From Streptomyces sp. DH-12 (GTDB lineage Bacteria; Actinomycetota; Actinomycetes; Streptomycetales; Streptomycetaceae): a stretch of 64,000 nt of DNA. The translations under genes were made by a program, and so were the position numbers. Shown one piece after another: positions 53,376 to 60,293 of this stretch (the first letter of the stretch is position 1; each line of letters begins with the position of its first letter). Under the pieces are notes generated by a model. That model worked only from the letters and a program-made list of their open reading frames with translations, did not search any database and was not told the origin of the DNA. The stretch is from the NCBI RefSeq assembly GCF_002899455.1, contig NZ_PPFB01000001.1:2758501-2822500 (forward strand). The letters run 5' to 3'.

Positions 53376-53579
53376 TCACTGGCTGCCGAGGCGTCCCTCG
53401 ATCGCGCGCAGGTCCTCGCGGGAGCAGCGCTCGCAGCATTGCAGGCGGACGCCGTTCTCCACGGAATGGGTCCAGGCCGGCCGGGACCCGTCGGCGCGGA
53501 CGCCGCAGCGGGCGCGCACCGGTGACTCCGGCTCCCCGGCGGAGCCCTCGTCGCCGTCGCCGTCGTGAGGACTGGTCAC
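53376..53579 (-). CDS. Small cysteine-containing hypothetical protein
   Basis: A 67-residue protein with four Cys: one at about 25 (RARCGVRADG) and CCERC at about 48-52. The pattern suggests a small zinc-binding or redox-active protein. It has a charged, acidic N-terminus and an RxxEDLRAIEGRLG tail, and conserved short homologues are remembered in Streptomyces. The GTG at 53579 starts it. It is separated from the wblC operon by a hairpin at 53630-53659 and is convergent with the ABC1 kinase gene. Confidence 0.7.
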   Translation of the reverse strand: MTSPHDGDGDEGSAGEPESPVRARCGVRADGSRPAWTHSVENGVRLQCCERCSREDLRAIEGRLGSQ

Positions 53580-53629
53580 GCGGTGACGACGACCCCGCGC
53601 CGAGCGCGCCGCTCCCTCAACGCACCGCG

Positions 53630-53659
53630 GGGGCCGGTCCGTTCACACGGACCGGCCCC
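53630..53659 (-). terminator. Terminator of the wblC operon
   Basis: GGGGCCGGTCCGT pairs perfectly with ACGGACCGGCCCC over 13 bp with a TCAC loop, 55 bp beyond the end of the small gene that follows wblC. Confidence 0.82.
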
Positions 53660-53713
53660 TGCGGGGAGATCGGGGCCTCCGGCTGGGGAGGCCGTCGCCT
53701 CAGGCGGCGTGCC

Positions 53714-54037
53714 CTACTGCATGACCGCCATGGCGAGCGCCCGGCGGGCGCGCCGCGAGGCGCGCTCGGCCCGGCGCTGCATCCGGCGCGCGGTGAGCAG
53801 ACCGTTGGCCTGCCGCTCCCGGTGCGCCTCCTGCAGTCGGTCGTGCATATGCGCACGAGCCAGGGCTTCTGGGATGAGTTGCATCTCTCGGGTCCTGTTC
53901 TGGCGCGAGTCGTTCGCACCGCTGGTGGTGAAGTCTTCGGTCGCGGAGCCTGCGGGCTCGTGGGTGGACGGCGTCATCGGGGCCTGCTTCTGGGGGTCGT
54001 GCGTGAGGGGGCGGTCGATCGTTCCGAGGGTGTTCAT
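53714..54037 (-). CDS. Small basic hypothetical protein coupled to wblC
   Basis: A 107-residue protein. Its C-terminal half is Arg/Ala-rich and helical (QEAHRERQANGLLTARRMQRR, then RASRRARRALAMAVMQ), and the N-terminal half is polar and Pro/Thr-rich. It could be nucleic-acid-binding or coiled; no family is recognised. The ATG at 54037 overlaps the stop of wblC as ATGA, which supports the full-length start; internal ATGs at 53977 and 53884 are alternatives. It is the second gene of the wblC transcript. Confidence 0.72.
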   Translation of the reverse strand: MNTLGTIDRPLTHDPQKQAPMTPSTHEPAGSATEDFTTSGANDSRQNRTREMQLIPEALARAHMHDRLQEAHRERQANGLLTARRMQRRAERASRRARRALAMAVMQ

Positions 54038-54402
54038 GCCGAGACCGGGTTCTTGCGCGGGCGGCCGCGCGGCCGCTTCCGGGCGACGACAACTCCCTGG
54101 ACGAACAGCTCGCCACCCCAGACGCCCCAGGGCTCACGCCGCTCCTTGGCGCCGGCGAGGCAGGCCTCGACCAGCGGGCAGGTGCGGCAGAGGGACTTGG
54201 CGTACTCGACGTCCGCGGGCGACTCGGCGAAGAAGACCTCCGGGTCGTAGGAGCGGCACGGGACGGGTACGCCGAGGTTCTCGATGGCGTCGTCGAGCGC
54301 GGTGAGCGCGGTGAGCGGAGTCAAGGTCGGGTCCTCCGTGGAGCCGGGCTTGGGGATCGTGTCGGAAGGCGGTACGGACGGGGCGTGCGCTTCGAGTTGC
54401 AC
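54034..54402 (-). CDS. wblC: WhiB7-type antibiotic-resistance regulator WblC
   Basis: A 122-residue WhiB protein. Iron-sulfur ligands are Cys49 (VPCRS), and CRTCPLVEAC supplies three more (CxxCxxxxxC). GVWGG and the C-terminal AT-hook RGRPRKNP identify the WhiB7/WblC subgroup. It is the master activator of intrinsic resistance to ribosome-targeting antibiotics. The GTG at 54402 has GAGGA about nine bases upstream. The stop overlaps the next small gene. A leader of about 590 nt with an ORF and an intrinsic terminator precedes it. Confidence 0.95.
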   Translation of the reverse strand: MQLEAHAPSVPPSDTIPKPGSTEDPTLTPLTALTALDDAIENLGVPVPCRSYDPEVFFAESPADVEYAKSLCRTCPLVEACLAGAKERREPWGVWGGELFVQGVVVARKRPRGRPRKNPVSA

Positions 54403-54491
54403 GGCTGGTCTTCCTCGTCTGGTCGTTTCCGGCCGGTCGGCCGGATGTGCGGCTGGTACCGGGTTCTTTTCTTGTCCCGAGGCGCCTTGTC

Positions 54492-54515
54492 CTGTTTTCC
54501 CGTTCGGGCAAACAG
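54492..54515 (-). promoter_or_regulatory. Second hairpin in the wblC leader
   Basis: On the minus strand CTGTTT with CCCG pairs with CGGG and AAACAG around an AA loop. It immediately follows the main terminator stem and shares its T-rich 3' flank. It may compete with that stem during antitermination (inference). Confidence 0.55.
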
Positions 54516-54516
54516 A

Positions 54517-54551
54517 AGGGCCGCGGATCCCGGATGGGGTTCCGCGGCCCT
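54517..54551 (-). terminator. Intrinsic terminator/attenuator in the wblC leader
   Basis: On the minus strand AGGGCCGCGGA pairs perfectly with TCCGCGGCCCT over 11 bp, followed by TCTGTTT. It lies 115 bp before the wblC start and 21 bp after the leader ORF stop. A strong hairpin in this place, together with an upstream ORF, is the architecture of antibiotic-controlled attenuation described for whiB7-type genes. Confidence 0.8.
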
Positions 54552-54572
54552 GAAGGCGCCGGCCTGAGCGAA

Positions 54573-54890
54573 TCAGGCTGGATCACTCCAGGGTTCTGGC
54601 CCACGGAAGGCCCACATCAGGTGGTGCTGCGTCGTCTGCTTCCGGAATCCGGCACCGGTCGCCGCAAAGGCATAGGCCTGCGCCTGTGCCACTACTGCTG
54701 CTTCCAGTGCCTCGGTCGGTCGCTCATCGCGCTCACGGACGACAAGGCCCGCGGGAGCGACGGAGGACGCCGGACGCACGGCACGGATGCCGGACAGACC
54801 GGTGCCCTGGTTCGAGGCGCCGAGCATGCACAGGGAGACGGCCGAGCGATCGGTCAGTTTGACGCTGGTGCTGATGTTGATGCTGATCAC
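54573..54890 (-). CDS. Leader ORF upstream of wblC (candidate regulatory uORF)
   Basis: A 105-codon frame beginning GTG with AGGAGG eight bases upstream, a very strong ribosome site. Third-position GC is high over the first 65 codons, which supports real translation. The N-terminus is VISINISTSVKLTDRSAVSL; the last codons are WSDPA. An internal ATG at 54617 would encode only 14 residues (MWAFRGPEPWSDPA) but lacks a ribosome site. The stop lies just before the terminator hairpin. Stalling on this ORF by antibiotics could let wblC be transcribed (inference from whiB7 knowledge). No homologous function is recognised. Confidence 0.7.
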   Translation of the reverse strand: MISINISTSVKLTDRSAVSLCMLGASNQGTGLSGIRAVRPASSVAPAGLVVRERDERPTEALEAAVVAQAQAYAFAATGAGFRKQTTQHHLMWAFRGPEPWSDPA

Positions 54891-54999
54891 TGGACTCGCC
54901 TCCTCTCGGCGTCTCAGGGACCGGGCGAACCGGTCCGCGGATATGCAAGTACAACACGGAATCAGGGCCTCCGAGAAGGCCGCTGTCCCCGTGGCTAAG

Positions 55000-55038
55000 A
55001 ACCTATGGGGATTCCCGGGGCATGCGCAAACTATTTTT
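55000..55038 (-). promoter_or_regulatory. Predicted wblC promoter with WblC-type AT-rich element
   Basis: On the minus strand GGAAAAATAG (AT-rich, 55030-55038 core) stands directly before TTGCGC (55029-55024) and, after 18 bp, TAGGTT (55005-55000). A short AT-rich block touching the -35 box is the mark of WhiB7-dependent promoters, so wblC is probably autoactivated. It starts just after the end of uvrD2. Predicted transcription start is about 54993. Confidence 0.68.
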
Positions 55039-55052
55039 CCGACGAGTTCGCG

Positions 55053-57260
55053 TCAGTCCTGATCTTGTCTCTCGGCGGGGTCCCGGCCCGCGCAGAGGGC
55101 CAGCACATCGGCGCCGTAACGGCGCAGCTTGCGCATGCCCACCCCGGGGATGCGGGCCAGTCCGTGCTCGTCCTCGGGGACCGCCTCCGCGATGGCGATC
55201 AGCGTCTTGTCGGTGAAGACGCAGAAGGCCGGCTGGCCGCTGCGCCGCGCCTGCTCGCCGCGCCACTCGCGCAGCCGCTCGTACAGGCCCTCGTCCATGT
55301 CGGAGGGGCAGTCCTCGCAGCGCATCAGTTTCATCTCACCGCCGTCGGTCAGCGTGCGGCCGCAGACCCGGCAGCGGGCGGGGGTGCGCTGCCGGCGGCG
55401 CGGGGCCTGCTCGGGAAGGGCGGCGGCGGCCGTGTAGGAGCCGCGCTCCACTCCTCCCGCGCCTGCCGCGCCCGCACGGCCCGCGACGGCGTGCGAGCCG
55501 GGGCGCAGTCCGGTGAGGAATCGGCTGGGTCGCCGGTTCGGGCGGCCGCCCGGTGAGCGGGAGAGCGCCCAGGAGAGGTGGAGATGCTCGCGGGCGCGGG
55601 TGACGCCCACATAGAGGAGGCGGCGCTCCTCCTCGATCTGCTCGTCGGTCTTCGCGTAGGTGATCGGCATCATGCCCTCGGCGACGCCGACCAGGAAGAC
55701 GACGTCCCACTCCAGGCCCTTGGCCGCGTGCAGCGAGGCGAGGGTGACGCCCTGGACCGTGGGGGCGTGCTGGGCGCCGGCCCGTTCGTCCAGTTCGACG
55801 ACGAGGTCGGCGAGCGTGGCGCCGGCCCGGGCGGCGGCGAAGTCCTGGGCCAGGTGGACCAGGGCGGCCAGGGACTCCCAGCTCTCCCGGACCGCACCCG
55901 AACCGGCGGGCGGCTGGGGCGTCCAGCCCTTGCCCGAGAGCACGGCACGCACCTGGGAGGGCAGGTCGGGTGCGTCGTCGAGCAGCGCGTCGTTGCCGCC
56001 GAAGCGGGCCGCGGCGCGCAGGGCGGTGATCGCGTTGCGCACCTCGGGACGGTCGAAGAACCGATCGGCCCCGCGCAGCTGGTAGGGCACGCCCGCGTCG
56101 GCGAGGGCCTGCTCGTAGGTCTCGGACTGGGAGTTCGTGCGGAACAGGACGGCGATCTCGCTCGCCGGGACGCCCGAGTCGATCAGTTCGCGGATGCGCC
56201 GGGCGGCGCCCTCGGCCTCGGCGGGCTCGTCGGTGTACTCGGTGAAGACCGGGTCGGGTCCCGCGGGGCGCTGGGAGACCAGCTCCAGCCGGTGGTCGGC
56301 GGCGCGGCCCTTCGCCTGGGCGAGCAGCCCGTTGGCCAGGCGGACCACCTGGGGGGTCGAGCGGTAGTCGCGGACGAGTTTGACGACGGTGGCGCCCGGG
56401 TGGCGGACGCGGAAGTCGAGCAGGTGGTCCGGGGTCGCGCCCGTGAAGGAGTAGATGGTCTGGCTGGCGTCGCCGACCACGCACAGGTTCTCCCGGTCGC
56501 CGAGCCACAGCTCCAGCAGGCGCTGCTGGAGAGGGCTGACGTCCTGGTACTCGTCGACGACGAAGTGCTGGTACTGCGCCCTCACCTGCTCGGCGATGTC
56601 GTGCCGGTCCTGGAGGACGGCGACGGTCAGCAGGAGCACGTCCTCGAAGTCGATGACGGAGCGCTCGCGCTTGAGGTCCTCGTAGGCGGCGTAGAGCTGG
56701 GCGATCTCGGCGGGGTCGCGGGGCGCGTCCCGGCCGGCCTTGTCGGCCGCGGCCGTGTAGTCGGCGGGGACGGTCTGGGTGACCTTGGACCACTCGATCT
56801 CGGCGGTGACGTCCCGCAGCTCGCCCCGGTCGAGGCGGATCCGGCAGGCGGCGGCCGCGTCGGCGACCAGCTGGATCTTGCGGTCGACGAGCCGGGGCAG
56901 GGGCCCGCCGACCGCCTTCGGCCAGAAGTACTGGAGCTGGCGCAGGGCCGCGGAGTGGAACGTGCGCGCCTGGACGCCCACGGCGCCGAGCTGGCGCAGC
57001 CGTCCGCGCATCTCCCCCGCCGCGCGGTTGGTGAAGGTGACGGCGAGGACGCTGGAGGGCTGGAGGATCCCGGCGCGCACCCCGTAGGCGATGCGGTGGG
57101 TGATCGCCCTGGTCTTGCCGGTGCCGGCGCCCGCCAGCACGCACACCGGCCCGTGCAGCGCGGTCGCCACGGCGCGCTGCTCGGGGTCGAGGCCTTCGAG
57201 CACCGCGTCGGCCGAGTCCGGTACCCGCGGGAAGAGGGTGGAGTGCGTTGCTGCTGTCAC
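55053..57260 (-). CDS. uvrD2: ATP-dependent DNA helicase UvrD2
   Basis: A 735-residue superfamily 1A helicase. Walker A is AGAGTGKTR (43-51), followed by TFTNRAAGEM (Ia), DEYQDVSPLQQ (II), GDASQTIYSFTGA (III), RDYRSTPQVV (IV), VQGVTLASLHAAKGLEWD (V) and LYVGVTRAREHLHLSWA (VI). A zinc-like tetracysteine region CRVCG and CEDC follows, and the C-terminus is an HRDC domain (PVCxxx-free helical ARIPGVGMRKLRRYG). This is the mycobacterial UvrD2 architecture. The GTG at 57260 was chosen over an upstream ATG for agreement with the helicase core. Its 3' end abuts the wblC promoter. Confidence 0.93.
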   Translation of the reverse strand: MTAATHSTLFPRVPDSADAVLEGLDPEQRAVATALHGPVCVLAGAGTGKTRAITHRIAYGVRAGILQPSSVLAVTFTNRAAGEMRGRLRQLGAVGVQARTFHSAALRQLQYFWPKAVGGPLPRLVDRKIQLVADAAAACRIRLDRGELRDVTAEIEWSKVTQTVPADYTAAADKAGRDAPRDPAEIAQLYAAYEDLKRERSVIDFEDVLLLTVAVLQDRHDIAEQVRAQYQHFVVDEYQDVSPLQQRLLELWLGDRENLCVVGDASQTIYSFTGATPDHLLDFRVRHPGATVVKLVRDYRSTPQVVRLANGLLAQAKGRAADHRLELVSQRPAGPDPVFTEYTDEPAEAEGAARRIRELIDSGVPASEIAVLFRTNSQSETYEQALADAGVPYQLRGADRFFDRPEVRNAITALRAAARFGGNDALLDDAPDLPSQVRAVLSGKGWTPQPPAGSGAVRESWESLAALVHLAQDFAAARAGATLADLVVELDERAGAQHAPTVQGVTLASLHAAKGLEWDVVFLVGVAEGMMPITYAKTDEQIEEERRLLYVGVTRAREHLHLSWALSRSPGGRPNRRPSRFLTGLRPGSHAVAGRAGAAGAGGVERGSYTAAAALPEQAPRRRQRTPARCRVCGRTLTDGGEMKLMRCEDCPSDMDEGLYERLREWRGEQARRSGQPAFCVFTDKTLIAIAEAVPEDEHGLARIPGVGMRKLRRYGADVLALCAGRDPAERQDQD

Positions 57261-57384
57261 ACCGCCATGCTGCCAGGTCGCCCGGGACAGGTGAGCCGGT
57301 TGTCCACAGGGGAGGCCTCGCAGTCGTACGAATGCGACAGGCGTCACGTCACCGGCTGCGGGAGCGGGATGGGGCGGGGTGGCG

Positions 57385-57410
57385 GGAATGCCTGCGCTTT
57401 CCCGTACGTT
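57385..57410 (+). promoter_or_regulatory. SigR-dependent promoter of mrx1
   Basis: GGAAT (57385-57389), exactly 18 bp, then GTT (57408-57410) is a perfect SigR promoter. It is about 50 bp before the mycoredoxin start. SigR is encoded elsewhere in the same window. Confidence 0.9.
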
Positions 57411-57458
57411 TCCCCCGAGACCGAGAACTTCCCGAGCCGCCGAAGGAGCGCGAGAGGC

Positions 57459-57701
57459 ATGCAGGGCACTGTGACGATGTACAGCACCACGTGGTGCGGC
57501 TACTGCCGCCGGCTGAAGAGCCAGATGGACCGCGAGGGCATCGCGTACACCGAGATCAACATCGAGCAGGACCCCGAGTCGGCGGCCTTCGTGGAGAAGG
57601 CGAACGGCGGCAACCAGACGGTGCCCACCGTGCTGTTCCCCGACGGTTCGACGCTTACCAACCCCTCGCTCGCGCAGGTGAAGCAGAAGATCGGCGCCTG
57701 A
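57459..57701 (+). CDS. mrx1: Mycoredoxin 1
   Basis: An 80-residue glutaredoxin-like protein. The active site is TTWCGYCRRLK with Cys13 and Cys16, and CGYC is the form conserved in mycoredoxins. QTVPTVLFPDGS supplies the cis-Pro. It reduces mycothiol mixed disulfides on proteins in actinobacteria. The ATG is preceded by CGAGAGG. The SigR-type promoter upstream agrees with membership of the thiol-stress regulon. A strong terminator follows. Confidence 0.94.
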   Translation: MQGTVTMYSTTWCGYCRRLKSQMDREGIAYTEINIEQDPESAAFVEKANGGNQTVPTVLFPDGSTLTNPSLAQVKQKIGA

Positions 57702-57717
57702 GCGGCCCGCGCGTCAC

Positions 57718-57760
57718 GAAGCGGGGCGGCCGTCCCTCACGGGACCGGCCGCCCCGCTTC
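57718..57760. terminator. Bidirectional terminator between mrx1 and nudC
   Basis: GAAGCGGGGCGGCCG pairs perfectly with CGGCCGCCCCGCTTC over 15 bp; flanking CAC and GTG extend the symmetry. It serves two convergent genes. Confidence 0.88.
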
Positions 57761-57778
57761 GTCGTGTGATGCCCCGGG

Positions 57779-58723
57779 TCAGAAGGCGCTGCGGGTCGGC
57801 AGGTCCTCGCCGTACCAGCGCTCGATCAGCCGGGCCGCGATCGAGATGCCGTAGGGCGGGAGCACCTCGCCGGACTCGAAGGCGGCGCGGAGTTCGTCGC
57901 GGGAGAACCAGCGGGCCTCGTGGATCTCGTCGCCGTCCACGGTGATCTCGGAGGAGGTGGCGCGGGCGAAGAAGCCGAGCATGAGGCTGGAGGGGAACGG
58001 CCAGGGCTGGCTGGCGACGTACTCGACCTCGCCGATGGTGATGCCGGCCTCCTCGTGCACCTCGCGGCGCACCGACTGCTCGATGGCCTCTCCCGGCTCG
58101 ACGAACCCGGCGAGGGTGGAGAAGCGGCCCTCGGGCCAGTGGACCTGGCGGCCGAGGAGGATGCGGTCCCGGTCGTCGATCACCGCCATGATCACCGCGG
58201 GGTCGGTGCGCGGGTAGTGCTCGGCTCCGCAGGCGGGGCAGCGGCGGATGTGGCCGGCGGCGGCGATGACGGTGCGCTCGCCGCAGCGGGAGCAGAAGCG
58301 GTGCAGCCGCTGCCAGTTCTCCAGGGCGACGGCGTGCACCATCAGGCCCGCCTCGCGGGGTGACAGCAGCAGCCCGGCCTCGCGCAGGCCCGCGGGGCGG
58401 GCGGAGTCGTCCATGCGGCCGGGCAGGGAGTCCTTCTGCAGCGCGAAGTAGCTGACGCCGTTCTCGTCGATGCCGAGGAAGTAGCGGTGGGCCTCGGTGA
58501 GCGGGGCCTCGAAGGACGGGGTCATGACGAGTTCGGTGCGCCCGTCGGGGGTCTCGTCGATGAGGACCTGGCCGCCGGAGACCACGAAGCAGCGGGTCGA
58601 GGGGTGGCTCCACGCCGCCGCGAGCCATGCCTCGTCGAGCCGGTGGTGGGCGGCGCGGTCGATGCCGCTCGGGGCGGTGAGCGAGATGGGCCGGTCGGCG
58701 GTGTGGTCGGTCCTGGTGGTCAC
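57779..58723 (-). CDS. nudC: NAD+ diphosphatase (NudC, Nudix)
   Basis: A 314-residue NudC. It hydrolyses NADH/NAD+ to NMN(H) and AMP and can decap NAD-capped RNA. Zinc ligands are in FCSRCGE and RRCPACGAEHYPR. The Nudix box is GFVEPGEAIEQSVRREVHEEAGI and the NADH-specific SQPWPFPSSLMLGF motif follows it by about 17 residues. The GTG at 58723 with GGAAG upstream is preferred. It is convergent with mrx1. Confidence 0.93.
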   Translation of the reverse strand: MTTRTDHTADRPISLTAPSGIDRAAHHRLDEAWLAAAWSHPSTRCFVVSGGQVLIDETPDGRTELVMTPSFEAPLTEAHRYFLGIDENGVSYFALQKDSLPGRMDDSARPAGLREAGLLLSPREAGLMVHAVALENWQRLHRFCSRCGERTVIAAAGHIRRCPACGAEHYPRTDPAVIMAVIDDRDRILLGRQVHWPEGRFSTLAGFVEPGEAIEQSVRREVHEEAGITIGEVEYVASQPWPFPSSLMLGFFARATSSEITVDGDEIHEARWFSRDELRAAFESGEVLPPYGISIAARLIERWYGEDLPTRSAF

Positions 58724-58870
58724 GGGTGCTTCCAACTCCCCCGGGGGAACGGATCGGGTCGCGGGCGGTCTGGCGGACGAGAACGGGAGGGACCGGGTCC
58801 GCGGACGCGGCGACGGCGCGGCTCTTCCAGTGTGCCGCGCGCGGGCGCCCGCTTCGGACGGCGTGGGTGG

Positions 58871-60283
58871 TCAGGGGGCGTGCCGCCAGTGCTCGGCGAG
58901 GTCGCCCCAGAGGTGGGCGCTGGTCTCGGCGCCCTTGAGCAGCAGGTCCAGCTCGACCTTCTCGTCGGGGGCGTGCCAGCCGTCGGACGGGACGGAGATG
59001 CCGAGGAAGAGCACCGGCGCGCCGAGGACGTCCTGGAGGTCGGCGGCCGGGCCGGATCCGCCCTCGCGCGTGAACAGCACGGGCTTGTCGAAGGCGCGGC
59101 CCATGGCGCGGACCACCGACTGCAGGGCGGGGTGGTCGAGCGGGGTGAGGCAGGGGCGGGTGGCGGGGCTGAAGGTGATCTCGTGCCGGACGCCCTCGGG
59201 CAGCCGGGTGGGCACCCAGGCGCCGACCGCGTCCCGGATGTGTGCGGGGTCCTGGCCGGCGACCAGCCGGAAGGAAAGCTTCACCATCGCGGAGGACGGG
59301 ATGATCGTCTTGCTGCCGGGGCCCTGGTAGCCGCCGCCGATGCCGTTGACCTCGGCGGTGGGACGTGCCCAGACGCGCTCCAGGGTGCTGTAGCCGGCCT
59401 CGCCACCCGTGCCGTGCGACTTGGCGGTGCGCAGCCACCGCTCCTCGTCGAAGGGCAGCCGGGCGAAGAGGTCGCGCTCACGGTCGGTGAGCGCGACGAC
59501 GCCGTCGTAGAAGCCGGGGATCGCCACCCGGCCCTGCTCGTCGTGCAGGGCGGCGACCAGCCGGGCTGCGGCGGTGGCCGGGTTGGGCACGGCGCCGCCG
59601 AAGGAGCCGGAGTGGATGTCCTGGTCGGGTCCGTACAGGCGGATCTCGCACTCGGCGAGGCCGCGCATGCCGGTGCACACGGTCGGGGTGTCCTCGGACC
59701 ACATGCCGGTGTCGGAGACGATCACGGCGTCGGCGGCGAGCCGGTCCGCGTGCTGTTCGACGAGTGCCCGGAAGTGCGGCGAGCCGGACTCCTCCTCGCC
59801 CTCGATCAGCAGCTTGAGGTGGACGGCGGGGCTGGTGCGGCCGGTGGCGGCGAGGTGGGCGCGCACGCCCAGGGTGTGGAAGAAGACCTGGCCCTTGTCG
59901 TCGGCCGCACCGCGCGCGTAGAGGCGGTCGCCGCGGACGACGGGCTCGAACGGGTCGCTGGTCCAGCCGTCCTCGCGCGCGGCGGGCTGCACGTCGTGGT
60001 GGCCGTACACCAGGACGGTCGGCGCTCCGGGGTCGTCGCTGGGCCACTCGGCGTAGACCGCCGGGGCGCCGGGGGTGTCCCAGACCTCGGCGGTGGGGAA
60101 ACCGGTGTCCTTCAGGGCGGCGACGAGCCAGTCGGCGCTGCGGCGCACGTCGGGGGCATGATCGGGCTGGGCCGAGACGGACGGGATGCGCAGCCACGCG
60201 GTGAGGTCGTCGAGGAACGCCGTGCGGTGGTCTGCGATGTACGTACGGACGGCGTCGACGGCACTGTCAACGGGCTGGCTCAT
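58871..60283 (-). CDS. M20-family dipeptidase
   Basis: A 470-residue M20/CNDP-type metallopeptidase. Metal ligands are visible in VLVYGHHDVQPA (His, Asp), YARGAADDKGQV (Asp), LLIEGEEESGS (catalytic and metal Glu) and DTGMWSEDTP (Asp). It should hydrolyse dipeptides in the cytosol using two zinc or manganese ions. The ATG at 60283 has TAGGCT seven bases upstream and no ribosome site, so the mRNA may be leaderless. It starts ten bp before the stop of adnB in the other direction of reading, so promoter sequence lies inside the adnB 3' end. Confidence 0.92.
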   Translation of the reverse strand: MSQPVDSAVDAVRTYIADHRTAFLDDLTAWLRIPSVSAQPDHAPDVRRSADWLVAALKDTGFPTAEVWDTPGAPAVYAEWPSDDPGAPTVLVYGHHDVQPAAREDGWTSDPFEPVVRGDRLYARGAADDKGQVFFHTLGVRAHLAATGRTSPAVHLKLLIEGEEESGSPHFRALVEQHADRLAADAVIVSDTGMWSEDTPTVCTGMRGLAECEIRLYGPDQDIHSGSFGGAVPNPATAAARLVAALHDEQGRVAIPGFYDGVVALTDRERDLFARLPFDEERWLRTAKSHGTGGEAGYSTLERVWARPTAEVNGIGGGYQGPGSKTIIPSSAMVKLSFRLVAGQDPAHIRDAVGAWVPTRLPEGVRHEITFSPATRPCLTPLDHPALQSVVRAMGRAFDKPVLFTREGGSGPAADLQDVLGAPVLFLGISVPSDGWHAPDEKVELDLLLKGAETSAHLWGDLAEHWRHAP

Positions 60284-60293
60284 GCCTACGAGC

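Noticed and set aside
54447-54998. Open frame on the plus strand opposite the wblC leader ORF
   Set aside because: The opposite strand has a strong ribosome site and high third-position GC, while this frame has neither.
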